From NCBI RefSeq assembly GCF_019195395.1, contig NZ_CP078067.1, positions 310,001 through 374,000 of the forward strand: a DNA stretch of 64,000 bases, read 5' to 3'. A program made the position numbers and the translations under genes. Below are positions 25,914-33,800 of this stretch, piece by piece; the first letter of the stretch is position 1, and each line of letters starts with the position of its first letter. The stretch is from Kaistella faecalis. Lineage in GTDB: Bacteria > Bacteroidota > Bacteroidia > Flavobacteriales > Weeksellaceae. The notes beneath the pieces were generated by a model, which worked only from the letters and a program-made list of their open reading frames with translations, had not been told where the DNA came from and made no database searches.

Positions 25914-27344
25914 GTGATCAACCAGAAATTAACACCAAAACAGAAAGCTTTAGCCATCAATCTGGACACCAATATTTACGGAACTTTCGCTGAAATTGGC
26001 GCAGGTCAGGAAACAGTTCGTCATTTTTTCAGAGCTGGCGGTGCATCCCGTACTATTGCAAAAGCAATGTCAGCCTACGACAAGGATTTCAGTGATGCGA
26101 TTTACGGTAAAGAAGCAAAAAACAGGTATGTTACCCAAAACCGTCTTCGCAAAATGCTTCGTTATGAAGTTGCGCTTATTGAAGAACGTTTGAACAGGGC
26201 AAATAATCCGGGCAGAAAATTCTTTTCGTATGCCAATACAGTAACCACTATTAACTTCGATAAAACGCTGAAAGGTCACGGATGGGTTGGACTGAGATTT
26301 CAACTCGACGAAAATGAGGATTACAACGAGATCGTTTTTCATGTTAAATTCAACGAAAATGATGCGACGCTGCAGCAGGAAACCTTAGGCAGTCTCGGTG
26401 TAAATTTAATCTACGGCGCCTACAATCTTTCCGATAATCCCCGAAAACTCATAGAATCTTTATACGACGATATTTCTACAGATAATGTTGAAATTGATAT
26501 GATCGATTTCAGCGGTCCGGCATTTACGTATGTAGACAACCGCCTGATGAGTTTACAGTTGGTGAAAAACGGAATGACCGATGCCGTAATCTTTAATCCT
26601 GAAGGGAATAACATGCTGCCTGCAGACATTCTTTACAAAAAAAATATTTTTGCGGTACGCGGAAGTTTTCGGCCTGTTACCCTTGTAAATATTGATATGT
26701 TTGAAAAAGGACTTGAAATGTTCATGAAAGATTCGTGCTGCAGTTTCGAGGAAACCGTGGTTCTTTTTGAAATTACAATTTCTAACCTTAGAGCGGCTGG
26801 TGATATCGATGAACGGGATTTTCTGGACAGAGTCGATGTTTTGGCAAAGTTAGGTTACACCGTAATTATATCAAACTTTTCCGAATATTTCCGTCTGATC
26901 GATTATTTCGCGAACTACACCAACGGAAAGATCGGTGTTGCAATGGGCGTAAACAATCTCCTCGATGTCTTTGATGAAAACTACTACAAGAGTCTTTCCG
27001 GAGGAATCCTGGAAGCTTTCGGCAAGTTTTTCAGACAGGATATGACTGTTTATCTTTATCCGTATAAAGATCCTGAAACCCACGAAATGCTAACCGCCGA
27101 CAATTTAAAAGTAAGCGACAATCTCAAAGAGCTGTTCAAATATTTCAAACACAATAAACGGATTGTTGACATTAAAGATTACAATCCGAATCACTCGGAA
27201 ATCTATTCGCGCGATATCCTCAATAAAATCGCAAACCATGAATCGGGCTGGGAAATTCAGGTTCCGGAAGGCGTTGCCGAAATGATTAAGGAACGCGGAA
27301 TGTTCGGCTACAAGGAAGAATTAAAACTAAAAGAGTTCTCTTAA
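25914..27344 (+). CDS. Conserved Bacteroidetes protein of unknown function
   Basis: A large cytosolic-looking protein of about 476 residues without signal peptide, membrane segment or recognisable catalytic motif. I recall close homologues across Bacteroidetes starting LALAINLD..YG.FAEIGAGQE, given inconsistent names (TonB-dependent receptor, nucleotide adenylyltransferase). Neither fits: there is no plug, barrel or HxGH motif. Notable segments are TFAEIGAGQETVRHFF, RGSFRPVTLVNIDM and MFGYKEELKLKEF. No ATG is available near the 5' end; GTG at 25914 or TTG at 25908 must start it, and I prefer GTG. The GAF gene follows by 11 bp. Confidence 0.75.
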   Translation: MINQKLTPKQKALAINLDTNIYGTFAEIGAGQETVRHFFRAGGASRTIAKAMSAYDKDFSDAIYGKEAKNRYVTQNRLRKMLRYEVALIEERLNRANNPGRKFFSYANTVTTINFDKTLKGHGWVGLRFQLDENEDYNEIVFHVKFNENDATLQQETLGSLGVNLIYGAYNLSDNPRKLIESLYDDISTDNVEIDMIDFSGPAFTYVDNRLMSLQLVKNGMTDAVIFNPEGNNMLPADILYKKNIFAVRGSFRPVTLVNIDMFEKGLEMFMKDSCCSFEETVVLFEITISNLRAAGDIDERDFLDRVDVLAKLGYTVIISNFSEYFRLIDYFANYTNGKIGVAMGVNNLLDVFDENYYKSLSGGILEAFGKFFRQDMTVYLYPYKDPETHEMLTADNLKVSDNLKELFKYFKHNKRIVDIKDYNPNHSEIYSRDILNKIANHESGWEIQVPEGVAEMIKERGMFGYKEELKLKEFS

Positions 27345-27355
27345 AAAACAAAAAA

Positions 27356-27805
27356 ATGTCAGAAATAAAAAAACGACTTTCTTCAATTTTAGAAAGCCCA
27401 AACCATAATATTGAGGCTAAACTTCAGAAAATATGTCACCTCCTTGACCAGGAAATTCCCTATTTCAACTGGACTGGATTTTATTTTAAAAATGGTGATA
27501 AAGAAGAACTGATTCTTGGACCATATGTTGGTGCTGAAACCGATCACACCGTAATTCCTTTCGGTAAAGGTATTTGTGGACAGGTGGCAGTGTCGAACGA
27601 AACTTTTGTAGTTCCCGATGTTCATGACCAGGACAACTACCTAAGTTGTTCGATTGACACAAAAGCCGAAATCGTTGTTCCTATTATTAAAAATGGTGAA
27701 AATATCGGTCAGATCGATATTGACTCGCACACTTTGGATCCGTTTACTACAGAAGACCGCGAAATGCTAGAGTGGCTATGTGATGAAATTGCAAAGATTT
27801 ATTAA
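27356..27805 (+). CDS. GAF-domain protein, fRMsr-like
   Basis: A 149-residue single GAF domain of the free-methionine-(R)-sulfoxide reductase type, which reduces oxidised free methionine. Family features are NWTGFYF, LGPYVGAE, PFGKGICGQVAV, VVPDVHDQDNYLSCS, EIVVPIIKNGENIGQIDIDS. Two of the three expected active-site cysteines are present (Cys74 in KGICG and Cys98 in LSCS). The first, normally in an AC motif about ten residues before KGxCG, is replaced in AETDHTVI. The activity may therefore differ or use another resolving thiol. It is co-transcribed with the unknown gene 11 bp upstream. Confidence 0.82.
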   Translation: MSEIKKRLSSILESPNHNIEAKLQKICHLLDQEIPYFNWTGFYFKNGDKEELILGPYVGAETDHTVIPFGKGICGQVAVSNETFVVPDVHDQDNYLSCSIDTKAEIVVPIIKNGENIGQIDIDSHTLDPFTTEDREMLEWLCDEIAKIY

Positions 27806-27820
27806 AAAAATATTCAACTT

Positions 27821-27848
27821 GAGCGGGCTTTAGCCCGCTTTATTTTTA
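27821..27848 (+). terminator. Terminator after GAF gene
   Basis: A 7-bp GC-rich stem AGCGGGC/GCCCGCT with a TTTA loop is followed by TTTATTTTTATA. It lies 16 bp after the GAF stop codon. Confidence 0.88.
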
Positions 27849-27886
27849 TAAAGGATTGCCTTTAACAAATACTTAAAAAGTCAATA

Positions 27887-28360
27887 TCATTTCTCAGACA
27901 AATTTGCTATTCCCGCTGCATCAAGCCGGAAAACAGTCCATTCATCCATCGGTTTGGCGCCAAGTGCCTTATAAAATTCAATGGACGGAGTATTCCAATC
28001 AAGCACTGACCATTCAAACCTGCCACAATCTTCTTCTTTCGCAATTTTAGCCAATGCTATAAGCAAAGCTTTTCCGTAGCCTTTTCCACGATATTCAGGC
28101 TCAACAAAAAGATCTTCAAGATAAATCCCCGGCTTCCCAACAAATGTCGAGAAATTGTAGAAATATAAGGCAAAACCGACAGGTTTTCCACCTTCTTCCG
28201 CTATTAAAACTTTCGCAAAGTTTTTTGAAAATATATTTTCCTGAAGTTCCTCTACCGAAGTAATTACATCATTTTCTAATCTCTCATACACAGCCAGTTT
28301 TTTAATTAAATCAAAAATAACGGGTGTATCTTTTGGAACTGCCTTTCGGATCTGAAACAT
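27887..28360 (-). CDS. GNAT-family N-acetyltransferase
   Basis: A 157-residue acetyl-CoA-dependent acetyltransferase resembling spermidine/diamine acetyltransferases: FQIRKAVPKDTPVIFDLIKKLAVYE at the N-terminus, then YLEDLFVEPEYRGKGYGKAL with the acetyl-CoA loop RGKGYG, and WNTPSIEFYKALGA. The ATG at 28360 was chosen because it opens the domain directly. Substrate uncertain. It is monocistronic and convergent with the GAF unit. Confidence 0.87.
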   Translation of the reverse strand: MFQIRKAVPKDTPVIFDLIKKLAVYERLENDVITSVEELQENIFSKNFAKVLIAEEGGKPVGFALYFYNFSTFVGKPGIYLEDLFVEPEYRGKGYGKALLIALAKIAKEEDCGRFEWSVLDWNTPSIEFYKALGAKPMDEWTVFRLDAAGIANLSEK

Positions 28361-28456
28361 TTTATTAAGTTTTAAGGACAAAAATATGAATTTCTGAAGA
28401 GGGAATCAAGATTGAATTAATGAGCACTATATAATGTGTAAGAAGAACTGAATCTT

Positions 28457-29407
28457 TTATTTCACACTGTTCCAATTTAGATAAACTTTTGCAACGGAGG
28501 GGTGAACCTCTTTCGACAGCATGGCAGCAAATTCCTCATCAGTCATATCATTCTGATTGTTCTTTAATGCTTTCCATAATTTTTTCATCACATTTTTTCC
28601 TCCTGCGTTATAGATATTTTTTGCCTGAGAATGCAGCATTGACTGATACCAGCCATAATTTTCAGGACCCATTCCCATGGTTTGATATAATTTCTCAAAA
28701 TCTGCTAAACTGGTGTATCTATAAGCAGTACTGCCTGCATTAACAACCATATCGGGAAAAGTTTCCAAAGCGGGCAGAAGATTTTTTTTCTTTTCAGCAA
28801 TGTAAGTGTGCAGCATTATATTTACAAATAGTTCTTCCATCCAGTGCCGCTGCGTTTTAAGGCCCGCCTGGGAAGTATAAGAATGTCCCATTTCGTGTAT
28901 CGCGAGCAAATCAAAGAAAGGTTCCATGCTGTAATCACCTGCTGATGTTCCGTACGCAGCAGTTACCCGTCGTTTCATTTCGTTGGGAAGCTGATCGGGA
29001 TTTTTGAGAAAACTCCGCCAAAAATCATTGTCTTCGGCAGCAACCGCAAGCCTAACCCTATCAATATTATGTGGAAATCCGTAAACATCGTGCAGCGGCA
29101 GTGCGGCATATGATTTCCAATGTTGGGGAGCAAGTATAAACAATTTTATTTCAGGCGTGAAGCCGAGCTCTTCCTTATAAAAACGTCCCGCGTCTTCCAT
29201 AAGTTTGGCAAGTTTAAGCGCCCTATCTTCGTGACCTGAACTGTAATAATAATTCTGAGTATAGCCTTTTAATTCAATCAGATCCGAAACAGACGAAATA
29301 TTGTTGGATTTGTTTTGGGCTAAACTGAAACTAAACAAGAATAAAAGCACACTGATAATAGCTGGTTTCTGTAACTTTTCTGTTGGATAGATGCGTGTTG
29401 TTTCCAT
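28457..29407 (-). CDS. Exported protein with HExxH metallopeptidase motif
   Basis: A 316-residue protein with a signal sequence (hydrophobic segment at residues 15-30, ending SLAQ). The zinc-protease motif HEMGH (His171, Glu172, His175) is followed 16 residues later by Glu191/192 in WMEELFVNIM, an arrangement like gluzincins. The N-terminal part (SSGHEDRALKLAKLMEDAGRFY, FTPEIKLFILAPQHW) resembles peptidase MA-like proteins. I do not recognise a named family with certainty. It lies 61 bp downstream of an AraC regulator on the same strand and may be controlled by it. Confidence 0.7.
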   Translation of the reverse strand: METTRIYPTEKLQKPAIISVLLFLFSFSLAQNKSNNISSVSDLIELKGYTQNYYYSSGHEDRALKLAKLMEDAGRFYKEELGFTPEIKLFILAPQHWKSYAALPLHDVYGFPHNIDRVRLAVAAEDNDFWRSFLKNPDQLPNEMKRRVTAAYGTSAGDYSMEPFFDLLAIHEMGHSYTSQAGLKTQRHWMEELFVNIMLHTYIAEKKKNLLPALETFPDMVVNAGSTAYRYTSLADFEKLYQTMGMGPENYGWYQSMLHSQAKNIYNAGGKNVMKKLWKALKNNQNDMTDEEFAAMLSKEVHPSVAKVYLNWNSVK

Positions 29408-29468
29408 GATTTTTTTTCTCAAAGGTAGCTTTGAGCGTACATGCATTCATAGTAAAAAATCGACATTT

Positions 29469-30296
29469 TTAGATGGGAAGATCTTTCTGCATTCTAATGG
29501 GAGTTTCCAGAAGCTGCCTCGTAATCACAGAAGGATTTACACCAGCGAAAACCTTGAAATCACGAATCATGTGCATTTGGTCGTAATAACCGGCTTCGTA
29601 TCCAATTGCTGTCCAACTCATTTCAGGGAAATTTTCGCGGAGACGGTAAGCTTTTGAAAATTTTAGGATCCGCGCATACATTTTAGGATTCATGCCAATT
29701 CTCTCTTTACACGTTCTCTCAAACTGTTTGATACTGAGACAGGAAAGTGAGGCCGTTTCTTCAACAGATAATTTACCGTGAAGATGAAGAAGAACCTGCA
29801 TTGCAGAATCAAACGGCAACGTTGATTTTATCCGCTGCAGACGGCTGAGTAAAAATTTTTCTACCATATTTTTACCCTCCTCTAATTCCTTAATATTCTG
29901 AAGACATTCATTAATAGTATTGAGTTCAGAACCCAATAAATCCTGCGCATCAAAACCATTATCAAACAGTTCATGCATTGGAATACCGAAAATCCTGTAC
30001 ATTCCACCGGGCACGAAATCAACCCGAATAGCGCGCAGCTGGCCACGTACTTTAATATTAACCCGTGAGAACTGCGGTCCCAACAGAACTGAGTAGGGTT
30101 GTCTTCTGAAGTTTTCTTCATCTACTCCACTCATAGAAACAGGATGATTGCAGTAAAAAAGCATCGACTGAAATGGCGTAGGAGGATATGGCGAGACAAC
30201 TTCGGGAAGACCTTCAGGAAGTACAACCTTTACGGTAGAGATATTAAGTACAAAGGGCTGAAGTGCCAAATGCGGCGTATAAACATTGACTTCCAT
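29469..30296 (-). CDS. AraC-family transcriptional regulator
   Basis: A 275-residue regulator. The C-terminal region (about 155-275) is a double helix-turn-helix: SVEETASLSCLSIKQFERTC, then MSWTAIGYEAGYYDQMHMIRDF with FAGVNPS, the normal AraC C-terminal signature. The N-terminal 150 residues resemble the DUF6597/cupin-like sensor of many Bacteroidetes AraC proteins (VDFVPGGMYRIFGIP). The effector is unknown. The exported HExxH gene follows on the same strand. Confidence 0.9.
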   Translation of the reverse strand: MEVNVYTPHLALQPFVLNISTVKVVLPEGLPEVVSPYPPTPFQSMLFYCNHPVSMSGVDEENFRRQPYSVLLGPQFSRVNIKVRGQLRAIRVDFVPGGMYRIFGIPMHELFDNGFDAQDLLGSELNTINECLQNIKELEEGKNMVEKFLLSRLQRIKSTLPFDSAMQVLLHLHGKLSVEETASLSCLSIKQFERTCKERIGMNPKMYARILKFSKAYRLRENFPEMSWTAIGYEAGYYDQMHMIRDFKVFAGVNPSVITRQLLETPIRMQKDLPI

Positions 30297-30383
30297 AGTT
30301 AAAAATTTCTCGCAATCCGTTGATTATTACACAAATATATAAAACTATAAAGAAAAATATTACCGTTAAATAACTGTTTTTAA

Positions 30384-30416
30384 TTCATAAAAAAACCTTC
30401 GGAAATCCGAAGGTTT
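30384..30416 (-). terminator. Terminator after E2 gene
   Basis: An 11-bp perfect stem AAACCTTCGGA/TCCGAAGGTTT with a 2-3 nt effective loop is followed on the minus strand by TTTT. It lies about 27 bp after the E2 stop codon. Confidence 0.88.
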
Positions 30417-30442
30417 ATAATTTTATAAATACCAGCTTTTGA

Positions 30443-31771
30443 TTAGATTTCGGTATTCAGATCCCAGTTCTGTAGATAATCGTGAACATGCTTAAGGAAC
30501 ATTCCGCCTAAAGATCCGTCTACTACACGGTGATCGTAAGAATGTGACATAAACATAAGGTTACGGATCGCAATCACATCGCCGTCTTTAGTTTCCAGAA
30601 CAGCAGGTTTTTTCACAATAGCTCCAACAGCAAGGATAGCGACCTGAGGTTGCGGAATAATCGGTGTTCCCATCAGGTTTCCGAAGCCTCCAACATTCGA
30701 TATTGTATAAGTTGCACCCTGTGTATCTTCAGGTCTCAGCTTTTTGTTTCTTGCACGGTATGCCAGATCATTAATCGCCTTCGCAAGTCCGGAAAGTGAG
30801 AGCTGGTCAGCGTTTTTAATCACAGGAACAATTAAATTTCCGTCCGGAAGTGCGGTTGCCATCCCGATATTGATGTTTTTCTTTTTGATGATTTTATCTC
30901 CGTCAACAGAAACGTTGATCAGCGGGAAATCCTGAATTGCTTTTACAATCGCTTTTACGAAAATCGGCATATAGGTAAGTTTTTCACCTTCTCTTTTCTC
31001 GAAAATATCCTTATGTTTCGTTCTCCATTTTACTACGTTGGTTACATCAGTTTCGATGAAAGAAGTTACATGCGGAGAAGTTCTTTTTGAATTTACCATT
31101 GCGTCGGCAATGATTTTTCGCACTCTGTCCATCTGAATGATTTCATCACCTTCCGCCACCTTTACCGGAGCTGAAACTGGAGCAGCAACCGGACTTGATA
31201 CAGCAACTGGAGCCTGAACCGCTTCAATTTTCTGCGCGGGTTGATTTCCGCGGTTAGCGACAAAAGCCAAAATATCTTCTTTTGTAATCCTTCCTTCCAA
31301 ACCGCTTCCTTTAATCGACTGCAACTCGTTTTCCGAAATGTTTTCCTGTTGCGCAATATTCTTTACTAAAGGTGATAAATATCTGTCCCCGGAAAATACC
31401 TGAGCGGACGGCATAGAAACCGTTTTATCGAGTTCCTGTACTTCTGCTTCTGTAAGTTGTGGAATATCTGTTTTAACTTCTTCCGCAGTTTTAGGTTCCT
31501 GAGGCTGCTCTGCAACCGTTCCACTTCCTCCTGCAACTTCTAGAATAGCGATGGCTTCACCAATTTTGGCGACTTCATCTTTTTGTTTCAGGATTTTAAT
31601 AATTTTACCTGAAACTGGTGTAGGAACATCTGAATCTACCTTGTCTGTTGCAATTTCTACAACAGAATCATCCTCTTTTACGCTGTCACCTTCATTAAAC
31701 AACCAGCTGATCACTGTAGCTTCCATCACGCCTTCTCCCATTGAAGGAAGTAATAATTTATATTCTGCCAT
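30443..31771 (-). CDS. 2-oxoacid dehydrogenase E2 (dihydrolipoamide acyltransferase)
   Basis: Core acyltransferase of a branched-chain or related 2-oxoacid dehydrogenase complex. Domains in order: one lipoyl domain with Lys44 in ATDKVDSDVP; a linker; an E1/E3-binding domain (YLSPLVKNIAQQENIS to GRITKEDILAFV, residues 130-170); a second Pro/Ala-rich linker; and the catalytic domain ending in SHSYDHRVVDG (His414, Asp418). At 442 residues it is standard. E1 and E3 genes are not adjacent, so substrate specificity (branched-chain versus pyruvate) is open; one lipoyl domain and the sequence flavour favour branched-chain. lipB lies 1.1 kb away but on another transcript. Confidence 0.9.
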   Translation of the reverse strand: MAEYKLLLPSMGEGVMEATVISWLFNEGDSVKEDDSVVEIATDKVDSDVPTPVSGKIIKILKQKDEVAKIGEAIAILEVAGGSGTVAEQPQEPKTAEEVKTDIPQLTEAEVQELDKTVSMPSAQVFSGDRYLSPLVKNIAQQENISENELQSIKGSGLEGRITKEDILAFVANRGNQPAQKIEAVQAPVAVSSPVAAPVSAPVKVAEGDEIIQMDRVRKIIADAMVNSKRTSPHVTSFIETDVTNVVKWRTKHKDIFEKREGEKLTYMPIFVKAIVKAIQDFPLINVSVDGDKIIKKKNINIGMATALPDGNLIVPVIKNADQLSLSGLAKAINDLAYRARNKKLRPEDTQGATYTISNVGGFGNLMGTPIIPQPQVAILAVGAIVKKPAVLETKDGDVIAIRNLMFMSHSYDHRVVDGSLGGMFLKHVHDYLQNWDLNTEI

Positions 31772-31790
31772 TTTTTGATTTGGATTTTTA

Positions 31791-31798
31791 CAAAGATA
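31791..31798 (-). promoter_or_regulatory. Candidate -7 box (TATCTTTG) for E2 gene
   Basis: Exact TAnnTTTG match on the minus strand 19 bp before the ATG; -33 element not evident. Confidence 0.45.
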
Positions 31799-31924
31799 AA
31801 ATTTTTTACCGATTAAAGAAATCTGAATTTTTAGCCAACATTTTTGATTTTTTTATAATGTGTATCTCACTTAACGAAATTAAAATGGGGAAAAGTATTT
31901 TCATGGTTTTTGAAGTTTAAGAAT

Positions 31925-31932
31925 TACATTTG
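31925..31932 (+). promoter_or_regulatory. Candidate -7 box (TACATTTG) for the monooxygenase-deformylase pair
   Basis: Exact TAnnTTTG match 23 bp before the GTG start at 31956. A TTTTTG upstream is only 12 bp away, too close to be the usual -33 element. Confidence 0.45.
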
Positions 31933-31955
31933 TTCATCAAAAAAATATTAGAAAA

Positions 31956-32249
31956 GTGAAAAACCTGTACATCGTAGCCCTTTTCCGCTTTAAAGAAAAT
32001 TATCTGATGGACGCCATCGAACTGCTGAAAAAACTAGTCTTTGAAACACGTAGGGAAGAAGGTTGTCTGCAATATGATCTGGTAGAAGACAACGAAAACA
32101 AAGGCGTGTTTTTTATTATGGAAATCTGGGAAACACAGGAACACCATTCCAAACATTCATCAACAGAACATTTAGATCATTTCAGATTACAGTCTTCGGG
32201 AATGATGGAGGAATACGCACAGGTTTACAAAGGATTTAAAACCTTTTAA
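31956..32249 (+). CDS. Antibiotic biosynthesis monooxygenase-family (putative quinol monooxygenase)
   Basis: A 97-residue ABM-fold protein (ferredoxin-like alpha/beta dimer): KNLYIVALFRFKENY, ELLKKLVFETRREEGCLQYDLVE, FFIMEIWETQEHHSKHSSTEHLDHF. The EEGCLxYDL and FxxxExWxxxExxxxHxxxxH pattern fits YgiN/LsrG-like proteins that oxidise or isomerise small quinols or autoinducers. It starts with GTG. The deformylase-like gene begins 2 bp after its stop, so the two are translationally linked. Confidence 0.83.
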   Translation: MKNLYIVALFRFKENYLMDAIELLKKLVFETRREEGCLQYDLVEDNENKGVFFIMEIWETQEHHSKHSSTEHLDHFRLQSSGMMEEYAQVYKGFKTF

Positions 32250-32251
32250 GC

Positions 32252-32869
32252 ATGAAGTTCCTCTCCTTTTTATTTTTTACGGCAACTGTTTTTTCCTACG
32301 GACAACGATTTTCACCCGAAGAAATTTCACGGATTAAAAGCGGAGAGCTAAATTCTGCACTCCCCATTTACCAATCCGCTGATTCAACGCAACACCATGT
32401 TTTACTGGCAAAATCGTCAGATGTAAAACCACGGAATAAACTTACAAAAACTCTCGTCAACCGAATGAAACTGTCACTTTTAGGTACAGATGGCGGCGTA
32501 GGAATTGCTTCACCGCAGGTCGGCATTAACAGGAATATTATTTGGGTACAGCGCTTTGATAAAGCGGCAAAACCTTTGGAATATTTTCTGAATCCCAAAA
32601 TTATCTGGCGGTCAGAAGTTTTAAATCTGGGGCCGGAAGGTGATCTTTCGATTACAGATTTCAGGGACCAATTTTACAGAAGCCAGGTCATTCAGTTTGA
32701 ATATGAGGATTTAGACGGCAAAAAACACAGAGAAATTGTAGAAGGTTTTACTGCAGTAATCATCCAGCACGAAATCGATCATCTTTTTGGAGTTCTGATC
32801 TCTGATAAAATTCTGGACCAGAATAGTAGAAATTATCAGCCCTTTCAATCCTACAAAGAAATAAAGTAA
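32252..32869 (+). CDS. Exported peptide deformylase-like protein with altered metal ligand
   Basis: A 205-residue protein with a polypeptide deformylase domain (residues 60-195) behind a clear signal peptide (MKFLSFLFFTATVFSYGQ). Motif I is GVGIASPQVG and motif III is QHEIDH (His173, Glu174, His177). Motif II, normally EGCLS with the Cys metal ligand, reads EGDLS with Asp131. True deformylases act on nascent chains in the cytosol, so an exported copy with a Cys-to-Asp ligand change probably has another substrate. Conserved zinc or iron binding by Asp/His/His is still possible. It is paired with the monooxygenase gene and convergent with lipB. Confidence 0.8.
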   Translation: MKFLSFLFFTATVFSYGQRFSPEEISRIKSGELNSALPIYQSADSTQHHVLLAKSSDVKPRNKLTKTLVNRMKLSLLGTDGGVGIASPQVGINRNIIWVQRFDKAAKPLEYFLNPKIIWRSEVLNLGPEGDLSITDFRDQFYRSQVIQFEYEDLDGKKHREIVEGFTAVIIQHEIDHLFGVLISDKILDQNSRNYQPFQSYKEIK

Positions 32870-32888
32870 AAATAGATTACAGGAAAAT

Positions 32889-33611
32889 TTAGAATAACTC
32901 AGCTTCAAACACTTCGCAGAAGTGTTTTTTTATTTTAATTTTCAGCTCAGCAATTTCTCCTTCTGAAAACTCGTGCTCCAGCTCACGTTTTAGAGAGGTA
33001 ACTGCCTTATCTTTAATACCGCACGGAATAATGTACTCAAAGTATCTTAAATCGGTGTTCACATTCAGCCCGAAACCGTGCATCGTCACCCATTTTGAAG
33101 TTTTCACGCCCATTGCGCATATCTTTCGGGCGTACGGTTTTCCCACATCCAGCCAAACACCGGTTTCTCCTTCGCTTCGTTCTCCTTTCAGCCCGTACTC
33201 GGCAATTACGCGGATGATTACTTCCTCCAGATTTCTCATGTACAAAAAAATGTCGGACTTAAAATTATCAAGATCCAGAACGGGATAACCAATGATCTGC
33301 CCAAAACCGTGATAGGTAATGTCTCCACCCCGATTGGTCTTCACGAATGTGGCATTGATTTCTTCGAGTTTCTGCGCATTAGCCAACATGTTATGTTCGT
33401 CGCCGGATTTCCCCAATGTATAAACGTGTGGATGTTCCACAAAAAGAAGATAATTTGGTGTTTCTTGGTATTCCTCAGGAGTTGTGTCGCGGTTTTTCAG
33501 CTTCAGATCAATGATGTTGTTCATCAGTTTTTCCTGGTAGCGGAACGCTGTCTCATAATCCATGAGGCCCAGCTCTACAAACCGTAATGTTCTGTTCTGT
33601 GTTTTGGTCAT
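32889..33611 (-). CDS. lipB: Octanoyltransferase (lipoate-protein ligase B)
   Basis: Transfers octanoyl from acyl carrier protein to lipoyl domains, the first step of lipoate synthesis. The family motifs are RGGDITYHGFGQ (from residue 94), YPVLDL, the catalytic Lys163 in RKICAMGVK, HGFGLNVNTDLRYF, and the nucleophile Cys197 in IIPCGI. The 240-residue length is standard with a modest N-terminal insertion (residues 36-52). It lies downstream of trpA on the same strand, separated by 189 bp with a GC-rich palindrome. Confidence 0.96.
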   Translation of the reverse strand: MTKTQNRTLRFVELGLMDYETAFRYQEKLMNNIIDLKLKNRDTTPEEYQETPNYLLFVEHPHVYTLGKSGDEHNMLANAQKLEEINATFVKTNRGGDITYHGFGQIIGYPVLDLDNFKSDIFLYMRNLEEVIIRVIAEYGLKGERSEGETGVWLDVGKPYARKICAMGVKTSKWVTMHGFGLNVNTDLRYFEYIIPCGIKDKAVTSLKRELEHEFSEGEIAELKIKIKKHFCEVFEAELF

Positions 33612-33685
33612 TTTTTAATTTGTTGGGCAATCCCCTCTTCTAAGCTGAAGCAGCTGCACGGGTCGGGCTTTACACTTCAATCTTC

Positions 33686-33720
33686 TTTTTTCCGCGGCGG
33701 CTTCGCCGCCGCGGAAAAAG
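33686..33720. repeat. GC-rich perfect palindrome (REP-like element)
   Basis: The arms CCGCGGCGGC (33692-33701) and GCCGCCGCGG (33705-33714) are perfectly complementary with a TTC loop and are extended by T-runs and A-runs to about 15 bp. This is far richer in GC than the surrounding DNA. It sits in a wider 33620-33760 block with phrases such as GGTCGGGCTT and CTGCAATCCC, which I recall from intergenic repeats of flavobacteria. There is no T-tract after the stem on the minus strand, so it is not a simple terminator for trpA. Confidence 0.75.
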
Positions 33721-33800
33721 AGAAGGATTTACGCTGCAATCCCTATTGCGGGGGAATTTTTAAAAATAAAATCTAGGATTTAGAGTCCAAAAATACAAAA

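Noticed and set aside
25914..27344. TonB-dependent receptor annotation for the unknown protein
   Set aside because: No signal peptide, TonB box, plug domain or beta-barrel pattern; the name seems to be a database error.
33686..33720. Palindrome after trpA as the trp operon terminator
   Set aside because: On the minus strand the stem is followed by A-runs, not a T-tract, so it does not fit a Rho-independent terminator in that direction.
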